Made by a program: the position numbers and the translations under genes. From Phycisphaerae bacterium (GTDB lineage Bacteria; Planctomycetota; Phycisphaerae; SM23-33), in contig DAOVQV010000002.1 of NCBI GenBank assembly GCA_030628445.1, positions 1 to 20,460 of the forward strand: 20,460 bases of DNA, written 5' to 3'. Positions 7,080-15,402 of the stretch are shown piece after piece. A model generated the notes under the pieces. The model made no database searches. It saw nothing but the letters and a program-made list of their open reading frames with translations, and was not told where the DNA came from. Position 1 is the stretch's first letter; every line of letters starts with the position of its first letter.

Positions 7080-8255
7080 ATGCAAGGATGCTTGCAGATA
7101 GCTGAGCGAGTACTATTCGATTGGATAGCCTCGTCGCCGCTGGATCGTTGGGCGGGGGCCCAACGATCCTTTCCCAAGTTCGGCGGCGCGGGTCTTTGGG
7201 TCCTGCTGGTGTTGGGGGTGCTGCTGGTAGCGGCGGGGGTGGGGGCAATCCTGTGGGTCCGAAGGCAGGGCCAGGTGCAGGATGCGTGGGCTGCCTTTGA
7301 CGACGTTGCCGAGGTAAACGGTCTGTGCGAGGAGGAAAGATCGCTCCTGGCCAGGATCGCCAAGCAGGCCCGCCTGAAAGACCCCACAACCGTGATGACT
7401 TCCGAGGAAACCTTCAGCAGGGGTCTTGGGGGGATACTCGCACGTTCAACCGGCGGGACGTTCACGAAAGCATCCGCCGGAAGTCTTTGTGGTGGGTGCG
7501 TGTTCCTCTTTACGCTGCGCCAGAAACTGGGGTTTCCCATTCCTATGGATCAGATGCCCACAGCCACTTCGGTGCTGAAGCCTATAGCTGTGGCCGATAA
7601 GCTCACGGTTGTCAGGCAGAACACTCCGTCCGACTTTGAAGTGACGGTGGTTAAGAAAGATGTAGCTTTCCCTCGTCTTATCGTGCGCCCGGATATCAAG
7701 GTCGATGTGGACCCGGGGGAATCATGGGCTGTGCGATATCCACATGATGCGATCCTTTGTGAGTTCAGTGCCACGGTCATTGAGACGGTGGAAGATGACA
7801 TTGTCTTGAAACCGGTCGGGACGCTTCGGCGGATCAATCGCCGTCGTTTTGTGCGCGTTCCGGCCGACAAACCGGCATATGTGGCGAGGTTTCCGTTCGT
7901 GACGGAGGCGAAGACCCGGGAGGTTCCCCAGTTCGTCCCCGGTAAGCTGGTTGAGTTCGGCGGGCCCGGGATGCAGCTTCAGATTGAGGCCAACCTGGAC
8001 GTTCAGGAATCCGACAGCGTGCTGGTCGTGCTTGAGCTTGGGCCTGACAAGACAATTGAGGGCCTTGGTAAGGTTCGTCGCGGGATCACCGTCGGTCGTG
8101 ACGGGGGAAAAATCTTTGCGCTGGAGCTGGTAGGACTGAATACCGCCGAAGTGGCGGAACTTGCTAAGGAGACCAATGCCATACGACGGCGCTACAAGCC
8201 GGGAGAAGGCGAACAGGTGACCGAAGAAGAACCAGAGGTGGTGGCCGCGAGCTAG
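7080..8255 (+). CDS. Membrane-anchored PilZ-domain protein, YcgR-like
   Basis: A 391-residue protein with one membrane segment at about 38-60 (leucine/valine/glycine-rich, then WVRRQ). A helical region of about 70-150 follows, then a YcgR-type N-domain at about 170-248 and a PilZ domain from about 250 to 355. The PilZ RxxxR motif is present as RRFVR (255-259) after an arginine run. The second c-di-GMP motif, normally (D/N)xSxxG, appears as EFGGPG (292-297), so it is weakened. YcgR proteins bind c-di-GMP and slow the motor, so a brake or assembly-checkpoint role is inferred from fold and position between flgE and flgF. The C-terminal tail is acidic. The start has AAGGAAGG nine bases upstream, and the gap to flgE is 15 bp. 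Possibly a PilZ that no longer binds the nucleotide. Confidence 0.8.
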   Translation: MQGCLQIAERVLFDWIASSPLDRWAGAQRSFPKFGGAGLWVLLVLGVLLVAAGVGAILWVRRQGQVQDAWAAFDDVAEVNGLCEEERSLLARIAKQARLKDPTTVMTSEETFSRGLGGILARSTGGTFTKASAGSLCGGCVFLFTLRQKLGFPIPMDQMPTATSVLKPIAVADKLTVVRQNTPSDFEVTVVKKDVAFPRLIVRPDIKVDVDPGESWAVRYPHDAILCEFSATVIETVEDDIVLKPVGTLRRINRRRFVRVPADKPAYVARFPFVTEAKTREVPQFVPGKLVEFGGPGMQLQIEANLDVQESDSVLVVLELGPDKTIEGLGKVRRGITVGRDGGKIFALELVGLNTAEVAELAKETNAIRRRYKPGEGEQVTEEEPEVVAAS

Positions 8256-8260
8256 ATGAG

Positions 8261-8974
8261 ATGACCGATCAAATCGAAGCGACAACATCGAGCCTGGAGG
8301 CGTTGGCGGAGCAATACTACACCATTACCCACAACCTAGCCAACACCAACACCTGCGGATACAAGCGCTATTGCACCAGTTTCTCGCAAGCCCTCGCCGA
8401 GACTATGGCCGCCCCCGGTGCATCCGATCGCGTCGAGGGAAACACGGCCATAGATTTCACACAAGGCGCCCTTTCGCAGACCGGTAACCAGCTCGACCTT
8501 TCGCTGGTGGGCAAAGGGTTTTTCGTTATCGAGACGCCTGAAGGGCCGCTGTACACGCGCAACGGTTGCTTTCGCCGTAACTCCGTGGGCCAGTTGGTGA
8601 ACACTTCAGGGCAGATGGTAGCTGGGCTTGGAGGCCCCATCATTATTCCTCACGCTGCCGAGACGCGCGTGGGGGCCGACGGAACCATTACCGTCTCCGG
8701 AGTGGTGGCGGGCAGGATCAGGGTGGTGGACTTCGATAAGTATGAGGGCCTCACTGCGGCTGGTGGCGGTTGCTTCCGCGCACCGGATACGGCGACGCTG
8801 ACCAGTGCTCCCGAGACGGTTGTTCGCCAAGGGTATCAGGAAAGCTCCAACGTGAAGATCGTAGATGAGCTTGTGGGGCTCATCGCGGTGACGAGGTTAT
8901 ATCAGGCCAACCTAAGGTCCATACAGGTGCAGGATGACCGGATGGAGAGCATCCTGCAGGTGGCCTTGGCATAA
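8261..8974 (+). CDS. flgF: Flagellar proximal/distal rod protein FlgF
   Basis: A 237-residue rod protein of the FlgF/FlgG family. The N-terminal motif is present as HNLANTNTCGYKRY but the first 20 residues are unusually polar for the family. The core contains GNQLDLSLVGKGFFVIETP and PLYTRNGCFRRNS, and the C-terminus reads YQESSNVKIVDELVGLIAVTRLYQAN split across the typical D0 helix. Four cysteines (32, 38, 103, 171) are notable because axial flagellar proteins usually avoid Cys. Five bases separate it from the PilZ gene and no strong Shine-Dalgarno is visible, so coupling to the upstream stop is likely. Placement directly before flgG supports FlgF rather than a second FlgG. Confidence 0.88.
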   Translation: MTDQIEATTSSLEALAEQYYTITHNLANTNTCGYKRYCTSFSQALAETMAAPGASDRVEGNTAIDFTQGALSQTGNQLDLSLVGKGFFVIETPEGPLYTRNGCFRRNSVGQLVNTSGQMVAGLGGPIIIPHAAETRVGADGTITVSGVVAGRIRVVDFDKYEGLTAAGGGCFRAPDTATLTSAPETVVRQGYQESSNVKIVDELVGLIAVTRLYQANLRSIQVQDDRMESILQVALA

Positions 8975-8990
8975 GAGCAGGAGAACGCTG

Positions 8991-9773
8991 ATGTTAAGAG
9001 CTTTTTCGACGGCGGCGACGGGCATGACGGCTCAGCAGATGATCGTCGACACCATTGCTAACAACCTAGCCAACATAAACACCAACGGGTTTAAGCGCAG
9101 CCAGGTTAACTTCCAGGACCTGATGTACGTCAAGCTCTCCGAGCCCGGCGGCGAGGTCGCCTCCGGCGTCACCGCACCAACCGGCCTGGAGATCGGCAGC
9201 GGCGTCCGTCCGGCTGATACCGTCAAGATATTCCTGCAGGGCGAACCGGAAAAGACCGATCGGCCCTTGGACTTGGCGATCCAGGGAGACGGGTTCTTCG
9301 AAGTCACTTCGTCCACTGGCGAGGTCCGCTACACCCGAGACGGGGCGTTTCGGGTTGATGCCAATGGCGCCATCGTCACCGCCAGCGGATACACGCTCAG
9401 TCCGGCGATTAGCATTCCAACTGGGGCGACTTCCATCGGTATAGCCGCCGACGGGACGGTCACTGCCCACACCTCCTCCGGTGTTTCTTCTTTAGGTGTG
9501 ATTACGTTGGCTCGCTTTATCAACCCGGCCGGGCTTTCCAGCAAGGGCGGGAACCTGCTGGCAGAGACGCCGGCAAGTGGGTCGCCCACGGTGGGCACGG
9601 CTGCGGTTAGCGGTTTTGGCGAGATCAGACAGGGGTACCTGGAGAAATCCAACGTCCAGATGATTACGGAACTAGTTTCACTGATCAAGGCGCAGCGAGC
9701 GTACGAGATCAACTCGCGGGCCATCCGTGCCGGCGATGAGATGCTCAACACCGCGAATCAATTAGTCAGGTAG
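8991..9773 (+). CDS. flgG: Flagellar distal rod protein FlgG
   Basis: A 260-residue protein, the standard FlgG length. The N-terminus MLRAFSTAATGMTAQQ followed by NNLANINTNGFKRSQVNFQDL is a textbook match. The core has DLAIQGDGFFEV and RYTRDGAFRVDANG, and the C-terminus QGYLEKSNVQMITELVSLI then QRAYEINSRAI. It would form the distal rod that passes through the P and L rings encoded just downstream. The frame is open further upstream to 8934 inside flgF, but the ATG at 8991 has AGGAGA six bases upstream and gives the conserved N-terminus. No cysteine is present, unlike FlgF. Confidence 0.97.
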   Translation: MLRAFSTAATGMTAQQMIVDTIANNLANINTNGFKRSQVNFQDLMYVKLSEPGGEVASGVTAPTGLEIGSGVRPADTVKIFLQGEPEKTDRPLDLAIQGDGFFEVTSSTGEVRYTRDGAFRVDANGAIVTASGYTLSPAISIPTGATSIGIAADGTVTAHTSSGVSSLGVITLARFINPAGLSSKGGNLLAETPASGSPTVGTAAVSGFGEIRQGYLEKSNVQMITELVSLIKAQRAYEINSRAIRAGDEMLNTANQLVR

Positions 9774-9782
9774 GCCTCTAAT

Positions 9783-10763
9783 ATGAAGACCAAAACTGCA
9801 ACGGTTCTGATGGTTGTTCTGGTGTGCGGTGCAGCCTGGGCCGATCAGCGGCCTCCACTGCAGGTGTATCTGCCTCGGTCCGTTAAGGTCAAGAGCGATT
9901 CGCTGTCCTTGGGGGATATCGGGTTGGTTCGCAGCGACGAGCAAGACCTGCCCGGGCGGGCCTCAGCCATAGCGATGGGGCGGGCGCCGTGGCTGAAGGA
10001 GACAATCGTCATAAACCGACAGACCATACTGTCTCGCCTTGCAGCCAACGGGATTCCCCGTGATATGGTCCAGATTACCGGGGCTCAAAAGGTCAGCATC
10101 CGCCGGGTCCAACGCGTGATAGGCCCTGATGAGTTTCTAAAGGTGGCGGGGGCCTTCTTGGAGAGACAGCGCCCCGGTCCGGTGGGCTCCAGGTGGCGCC
10201 TGGTGGGTAGGCCCAAAGACCTGGTGGTCCCCGATTCGCGACAGATAACGTTTCAATCGCGGATCGGTGGGGATAACCCAGGAAGCCGATTGGCCGTCAC
10301 CATCTCGGTGATGAGCGAAGGGAAGGAGCTGGGGTCCGTTGAGGTCCCGTTCAAGTTGGTCTATCGCTGTCGCCAGGCCGTCACCACGCGCAATATCGCC
10401 GCAGGTGAAAAGATCACCCCTCAAAACACCAAGATTGTCAGTGTTCCTTCAGACTGGCCCGAAGACCCCAACTACGCCCAGCCGTTTGGGCGGACTGTAA
10501 CCCGCCGCCTTGCCGCACGGACCGTCATACGCCCGGTAATGACGACGCCGTCGCCGTCTTCAGTTCTCGTGAAGCGAAATCAGACCGTGCTGTTGAGAAT
10601 ACGAACATTCGGCTTGAAGATCACCGACATCGGCCAGGCGCTGCAAGAGGGTAGACCGGGTGAGTTCATCAAGGTGCGAAACGTAAGCACTAAGCGGGTA
10701 ATCACAGCGAAGGTCGCCTACGACGGTTCGGTGGAACCGGTGATTGAGGAGACGAGAAGATGA
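9783..10763 (+). CDS. flgA: P-ring assembly chaperone FlgA
   Basis: A 326-residue periplasmic protein with a signal peptide at 1-20 (cleavage expected after AAWA). The C-terminal half (about 200-320) is the SAF-like/FlgA domain: AVTTRNIAAGEKITPQN, then FGRTVTRRLAARTVIRP, VLVKRNQTVLLRIR, and PGEFIKVRNVSTKRVI. FlgA helps FlgI subunits polymerise around the rod in the periplasm. It is longer than enteric FlgA (about 220) because of an additional N-terminal region. The start ATG lies 9 bp after flgG with only a weak TAGG upstream. Its last bases overlap the flgH start (ATGA), which indicates translational coupling. Confidence 0.93.
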   Translation: MKTKTATVLMVVLVCGAAWADQRPPLQVYLPRSVKVKSDSLSLGDIGLVRSDEQDLPGRASAIAMGRAPWLKETIVINRQTILSRLAANGIPRDMVQITGAQKVSIRRVQRVIGPDEFLKVAGAFLERQRPGPVGSRWRLVGRPKDLVVPDSRQITFQSRIGGDNPGSRLAVTISVMSEGKELGSVEVPFKLVYRCRQAVTTRNIAAGEKITPQNTKIVSVPSDWPEDPNYAQPFGRTVTRRLAARTVIRPVMTTPSPSSVLVKRNQTVLLRIRTFGLKITDIGQALQEGRPGEFIKVRNVSTKRVITAKVAYDGSVEPVIEETRR

Positions 10764-11404
10764 ATGGACCGGCGCGGGGAGTCGTGGTGTGTCTGGTTGT
10801 TTCGTTGTTGGTGGCTGGGACGTCACCGGCTGGGTCGATCTGGGCGAAGTCGACCAGGCGAACGCGGGCGCTCTATACCGACGACACGGCCAGGGATGTC
10901 GGAGACTCCATCACGATCGTCATCGAAGAGCACAGCAAGATCGAGAACGAGACGAATCGCAAGATGGAGAAAACCTCGTCGAGAAAGGCTTCCCTTACAG
11001 GGAATTTCGATCTGATCGATGCGCTGGACAAGCTGACGGGTAAGCTGTTCAGTCTGCGATCTCCGGACTTGAATTTCGATGCCTCGGCCGAAAACAAATT
11101 CGACGGCGGGGCGGACTACGACACCGATCGCACCATGGCCGACGAGATCACGGCCGTGGTCGAGGACATCCTCCCGAACGGGAATCTTGTCGTCCTGGGC
11201 CAGCGCCAGAGGATGGTAGCCGGCGACGTGCAGATCATTCAAGTAAGCGGTGTTGTTCGGCCCAGTGACATCAGCTTCGCCAACTCCGTCAACAGCAAGA
11301 AGATCGCCGATTTCCGGATCGTCTTCAAATCCAAGGGTCGGGAGAACCGCTTCACCAAGCCGGGTTGGCTGGGGAGAATCTTGAACGTGCTGGACCCGTT
11401 TTAA
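10760..11404 (+). CDS. flgH: Flagellar L-ring protein FlgH
   Basis: A 214-residue outer-membrane ring protein. The family signature is clear: GSIWA, ALYTDDTARDVGDSITIVIEE, then GNLVVLGQRQRMVAGDVQII, VSGVVRPSDI and NSKKIADFRIVFKSKG. FlgH is normally a lipoprotein, but the signal peptide here (about 1-24, VVSLLVAGTSPA) is followed by Gly-Ser, not a lipobox Cys. The only Cys, residue 11, is within the hydrophobic core and preceded by VVV, so lipidation looks unlikely. The start overlaps the flgA stop by four bases, with GAGGAG eight bases upstream. Confidence 0.95.
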   Translation: MNGPARGVVVCLVVSLLVAGTSPAGSIWAKSTRRTRALYTDDTARDVGDSITIVIEEHSKIENETNRKMEKTSSRKASLTGNFDLIDALDKLTGKLFSLRSPDLNFDASAENKFDGGADYDTDRTMADEITAVVEDILPNGNLVVLGQRQRMVAGDVQIIQVSGVVRPSDISFANSVNSKKIADFRIVFKSKGRENRFTKPGWLGRILNVLDPF

Positions 11405-11436
11405 CGGTCCTGGCCGTGAGCATTGGAGAGACGAAT

Positions 11437-12519
11437 ATGCGGTTTATGCTGGTCATCTTGAGCATCGCCATGCTAATCGGCCCGGTCGTGCGGGCTGAGC
11501 GGATAAAGGACATTACGGATATAGAGGGCGAGCGTGGCAACTTGCTGCAAGGGATCGGTCTGGTGGTGGGTCTTAGCGGAACGGGTGATGATTCGGAGCT
11601 GACTCGTCGGATGTTCGCCAATTTCCTCCGCCGCACCGAGGGCCTCGCCCTGGAGCCGGACGACCTGACCAGTAAGAACGTCGCCGCCGTCATGGTCGAG
11701 GCCGTGCTGACACCCTACGCTCGTTGTGACACCGAGATACCTGCTACGGTCTCGGCGACGGGGGCAAGCAGCCTTCAAGGCGGGATATTGCTGATGACGC
11801 CCCTCAAGGGCGCCGACGGGCGGGTCTATGCAGTCGCCGGCGGGGCCTTGACAATCGGCGGCTTCGGGGCTTCGGGGTCCAAGAGCACGATCACGAAGAA
11901 CCACATAACCGTCGGCCAGACGACCGCTATCGTGGAGAAAGAGGAACTTGCCACCTACGTAAAGGGCGGACGGATCGGGCTGTTGCTGAAAAACCCGGAT
12001 TTCGCCACCGCCGAAAACATCGCCCAAGCGATAAACGAGTTGTACCCCTCCAGCTCGTCTGCCGTCGACGCCGGGAAGATCCGTGTGACCTTACCCAAGA
12101 AGCTCGCCCGTGAGCAGGTAAATGCCTTCATCAGCACGATCGGCTCTTTGCAGGTTCAGGTGGACTCACCGGCCGTGGTGGTGGTGAACGAGAAGACCGG
12201 AACCATCATCATAGGGCAGAATGTCAGGATCTCCAACGTTGCCATCGTGCACGGGAGTCTCTCCATAATCACCCAGGAGAAGGACTACGTCTCCCAACCC
12301 CTCCCGTTCTCACGCGCCGGGACAACCGCCAAGACCGAACGTACTGACATCAAGACCATCGAGGAAGGCGGCGAGATTCACGTGCTGCCCAGACAGCCGT
12401 CCGTGTCGGAACTGGCTCGGGCGCTTAACGCGATCGGGCGCACGCCCCGGGGGATAATCTCTATCTTCCAAGAGCTGAAAGCAGCTAACGCCCTGCAGGC
12501 GGAGCTGAAGATTATGTAG
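11437..12519 (+). CDS. flgI: Flagellar P-ring protein FlgI
   Basis: A 360-residue periplasmic ring protein, close to the family norm. The signal peptide spans about 1-20 (cleavage after VVRA). The mature protein starts ERIKDITDIEGERGNLLQG and continues with GIGLVVGLSGTGDD, an almost invariant FlgI motif. Further matches are NVAAVMVEAVLTP and NEKTGTIIIGQNVRISNVAI. The frame extends back to 11365 inside flgH, but the ATG at 11437 has GGAGAG six bases upstream and yields a proper signal peptide. Works with FlgA (upstream) around the FlgG rod. Confidence 0.97.
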   Translation: MRFMLVILSIAMLIGPVVRAERIKDITDIEGERGNLLQGIGLVVGLSGTGDDSELTRRMFANFLRRTEGLALEPDDLTSKNVAAVMVEAVLTPYARCDTEIPATVSATGASSLQGGILLMTPLKGADGRVYAVAGGALTIGGFGASGSKSTITKNHITVGQTTAIVEKEELATYVKGGRIGLLLKNPDFATAENIAQAINELYPSSSSAVDAGKIRVTLPKKLAREQVNAFISTIGSLQVQVDSPAVVVVNEKTGTIIIGQNVRISNVAIVHGSLSIITQEKDYVSQPLPFSRAGTTAKTERTDIKTIEEGGEIHVLPRQPSVSELARALNAIGRTPRGIISIFQELKAANALQAELKIM

Positions 12520-12528
12520 GAGCCGGAC

Positions 12529-12885
12529 GTGGACTCTCTGAACCTACCAACAAGTCCCATTGGTCTGGCCGATCCGCTCGGCGAAGCCCTTGCGACGAAA
12601 TTAGCCGCCCACAAAGGCGGGGCCGGCGCCAAGGTCGCCGAAAAGATCGCCAAGGACTTCGAGTCCGTTCTTATCTACAAGCTGCTTGAGGAGATGAAGC
12701 GGACGATACCCGAATCCGGTCTGCTGGACGGGGGCGTCTCGCAGCAGATTCAGGATATGTTCTGGTATCACCTGGCCGATGAGCTAGCCGATAAGGGCGG
12801 GTTCGGGATATGGAAGCAGCTTCTGGAGCACGCCAGCTTCGCGGCCGCAGTCTCTGAAGCACCCAAAGTGGAGACCGCGGGATGA
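12529..12885 (+). CDS. flgJ: Rod-binding protein FlgJ, N-terminal domain only
   Basis: A 118-residue protein matching the rod-binding (FlgJ N-terminal) domain: AEKIAKDFESVLIYKLLEEMKRT at about 37-59, then GVSQQIQDMFWYHLADELADKGGFGIWKQL. It would cap or scaffold the growing rod in the periplasm. The C-terminal muramidase domain found in enteric FlgJ is absent, so another enzyme must open the peptidoglycan. Single-domain FlgJ is widespread outside gamma- and beta-proteobacteria. The start is GTG with TAGGAG six bases upstream (that TAG is also the flgI stop). Its stop overlaps the flgN start as ATGA. Confidence 0.88.
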   Translation: MDSLNLPTSPIGLADPLGEALATKLAAHKGGAGAKVAEKIAKDFESVLIYKLLEEMKRTIPESGLLDGGVSQQIQDMFWYHLADELADKGGFGIWKQLLEHASFAAAVSEAPKVETAG

Positions 12886-13400
12886 TCTCCAACACGCCGG
12901 ACGCAGAGGTATTGATTGGGCGGCTTGCAGCAGCGCTGGATGAGGAAATTGCCCTGCTGGAGCTGAGAGGCTCGCAACTGGTCGCCTTGTCCGAGGCGAT
13001 ATTGCAGCGAGACGAGGCCGGGCTGCAAGGGTTGTTCGAAGAGATGGAACAGACCCAGCAGACCCAGGCCGAAACGGATAATAAGCTGCTGGGCTTGCGA
13101 AAAGCCCTGGGCGACATCCTTGTTTGCCCACTGGAGCGGGTCACGTTGACGTGGGTAGTCGGGCAGTTATCAGGCGAAGGGCGGTCCCAGATTGAGTCCC
13201 GCCTGGCGAAGATCGTCGGCCTGATCGACGAGGTGCGAAAGCAGCACCTTGAGACGGTGATGTTGTTGAGCGAATGTGCCCGGATCAATCGAATGCTTCT
13301 GACGACCTTGTTTCCGGGCAGCGAGACGATAAAAACCTATGGCCAGGGCGGCCAGACCACTTGGCGCCCGGATACCGGCCTGGTCGATGCGGAGCTTTAG
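12882..13400 (+). CDS. flgN: FlgK/FlgL export chaperone FlgN
   Basis: A 172-residue cytoplasmic helical protein. Heptad-like Leu/Ile spacing runs through about 8-130 (EEIALLELRGSQLVALSEAILQ is typical of FlgN, split here for description), and the C-terminus ends TYGQGGQTTWRPD, similar to the Tyr-Gly tail of many FlgN proteins. FlgN binds the C-terminal helices of FlgK and FlgL and brings them to the export gate. Its position directly before flgK and the four-base overlap with flgJ support the assignment. Sequence identity in this family is low, so the call rests on size, helicity and context. Confidence 0.85.
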   Translation: MISNTPDAEVLIGRLAAALDEEIALLELRGSQLVALSEAILQRDEAGLQGLFEEMEQTQQTQAETDNKLLGLRKALGDILVCPLERVTLTWVVGQLSGEGRSQIESRLAKIVGLIDEVRKQHLETVMLLSECARINRMLLTTLFPGSETIKTYGQGGQTTWRPDTGLVDAEL

Positions 13401-13403
13401 GCG

Positions 13404-15374
13404 ATGAATTTCCAAATCAGCCTTAGCGGGTTGAATGTGGCGCAACAGGCGATCGACCTGATTGCCACCAATATCGCCAATGCAGGGACGAAGGGCTACC
13501 ACCGCCAGGAGTTGAACGTCGCGCCGATAGAGTTCAACGCCACGAACGTGGTGACGCTCGCCGGGGCGGAGGTCATCGGGGTACGGCGGGCGATAGACCA
13601 GATGCTGGAACGGCAGATTCTCCGAGTGGAGTGCCAAATGGGCCAGATCTCCCAGGAGCTTATGACGTTACAGCTTGTAGAGAGAACCCTGGGCGACATC
13701 GATTCGAATCGACTTGGTTTGGCACTGAATGGTTTCTTTGATTCCCTCAGAGAGCTGTCTGCCCACCCCAATAATGCTGGTTATCAGTGCAGTGTGGTTG
13801 AGGCGGGTACGGCACTTGCTAATGAGTTCCAGAACATGGCCACGTTCACTCAGGAACTGGACGGACATATCCTTCTGCAGGCGGATATTATTGTGCAGCA
13901 GGTTAACGACCTGGCCACTGAGATTGCCGACTTGAACGCGGAAATCAATGCGGCCATCCTCCGAGGTAACGACGCCAACGTCATGCAGGACCGCCGAGAC
14001 CAGGCGATCGCCGAGCTGGCCGGACTCGTTGAAATACAAGCCGACGCTGGTGGCGCCTTAGAGGGCCAGGTGAATGTCAGAGTCGGCGGGGCGCCGCTGG
14101 TCATGGGAGGACAGACGATCGAGCTGGAGGTCACGACCGATTCGAACAATACACTGGGTCTGGCCGGGGCGGGCAGCAGTACGCTTCTGGCCGGGATCGA
14201 CCAGGGCCAGCTTGGCGCGCTGTTTACTCTCAAGAACAGCTTGCTGGCGGACATTACGGACAGCCTTGATCTGCTTGCCGGACAGGTCATAAAAGCCGTC
14301 AATGAATACCACGTCCAAGGCGTCGGGACGTCGGGTTCCTTCGCGGAACTGTCCGGGTGGGCCGTCGGGCTGTCCACCGCGAAGCTTTCCGAGCTGAGTT
14401 CGGACATTTCCCTGGGGACGTTGCAACTGCGGGTCATCAATCAACTCACCGGCGAGATAACTATTGAGCGGGTGGAGGTCGACGACCTGGACACCACTTT
14501 CGGCCAGTTCGCCACCACGCTGTCCAATCTGGACAATATTACGGCGTGGATCTCCGGCTCGGCCCTGCACATTCAGGCGGCCACCAACTACAAATTCGAT
14601 TTCCTTCCGGTCTGCTCGGGTCAGTACGACCCGGGGACTTGGGACCCGGTCAACAATACAGCCCAGATCGCCATATCGGGGATATTCGAAGGTAGCGCGA
14701 ATGAGGATTTCACCGTCACTGTGGTAGGTGGCGGTGGCGTCGGTATCGACGAGGGCTTGAAGCTTCTTGTCGAGGACGCCCTGAGTGAAAAGGTCGCCGA
14801 ATTCAACGTGGGGCTAGGCTACACGCCGGGGGACGTCCTGACGCTGGACAATGGGATCACGCTTACGGTCTCCGCGGGCGACTTCGTCGTAGATGACAGC
14901 TTTACGCTGCACGGTGTCGCCGACTCCGACAGTGCCAACATACTCACTTCGGTGGGGATCAACACGTTCTTCTCTGGTTCTTCCGCCTCAAACATAGCCA
15001 TCTGCCAAGATGTCATCGCGGACCCGGGCCGGGTGGCGACGGCTATGAGCGACACGATGACCGATAACCGAAACATCGTGCGTCTGGGCAATATCGCAGA
15101 TCAGCAGATAGCGGCCCTGGGGAACCTGACTCCCAGCGACCATTATCGTATGCTGGCTGCCGGGATAGGGCGCGACGTCTCTGTGAGGTTTGCCAAAAAG
15201 ACTGCTTTGCAGATCGTCTCCAACCAACTTGCCAATCAGCGCGATACCATAAGTGGCGTGGACATAAACGCAGAGGCCGCCAAAATGCTGCTCTTTGAAC
15301 AAATGTTCCAGGCCATGGCGAAGGTGCTCAGCGTCCAAAATGAGGCGTTGCAGTCTCTGATGGCGATTGTGTAG
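13404..15374 (+). CDS. flgK: Hook-filament junction protein FlgK (HAP1)
   Basis: A 656-residue junction protein. N-terminal D0 is MNFQISLSGLNVAQQAIDLI then TNIANAGTKGYHRQEL. The following coiled region includes LNAEINAAILRGNDANVMQD and RRDQAIAELAGLVEI, a strongly conserved FlgK block. The C-terminus, SGVDINAEAAKMLLFEQMF then QAMAKVLSVQNEALQSL, matches the family end. It is about 100 residues longer than enteric FlgK, the excess being in the variable middle (about 330-510). Four cysteines are present, which is unusual for an axial protein. The start ATG has GGAG nine bases upstream, overlapping the end of flgN. Confidence 0.95.
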   Translation: MNFQISLSGLNVAQQAIDLIATNIANAGTKGYHRQELNVAPIEFNATNVVTLAGAEVIGVRRAIDQMLERQILRVECQMGQISQELMTLQLVERTLGDIDSNRLGLALNGFFDSLRELSAHPNNAGYQCSVVEAGTALANEFQNMATFTQELDGHILLQADIIVQQVNDLATEIADLNAEINAAILRGNDANVMQDRRDQAIAELAGLVEIQADAGGALEGQVNVRVGGAPLVMGGQTIELEVTTDSNNTLGLAGAGSSTLLAGIDQGQLGALFTLKNSLLADITDSLDLLAGQVIKAVNEYHVQGVGTSGSFAELSGWAVGLSTAKLSELSSDISLGTLQLRVINQLTGEITIERVEVDDLDTTFGQFATTLSNLDNITAWISGSALHIQAATNYKFDFLPVCSGQYDPGTWDPVNNTAQIAISGIFEGSANEDFTVTVVGGGGVGIDEGLKLLVEDALSEKVAEFNVGLGYTPGDVLTLDNGITLTVSAGDFVVDDSFTLHGVADSDSANILTSVGINTFFSGSSASNIAICQDVIADPGRVATAMSDTMTDNRNIVRLGNIADQQIAALGNLTPSDHYRMLAAGIGRDVSVRFAKKTALQIVSNQLANQRDTISGVDINAEAAKMLLFEQMFQAMAKVLSVQNEALQSLMAIV

Positions 15375-15402
15375 GTAGTGATGATATTGGGCGATTAAAA
15401 AA

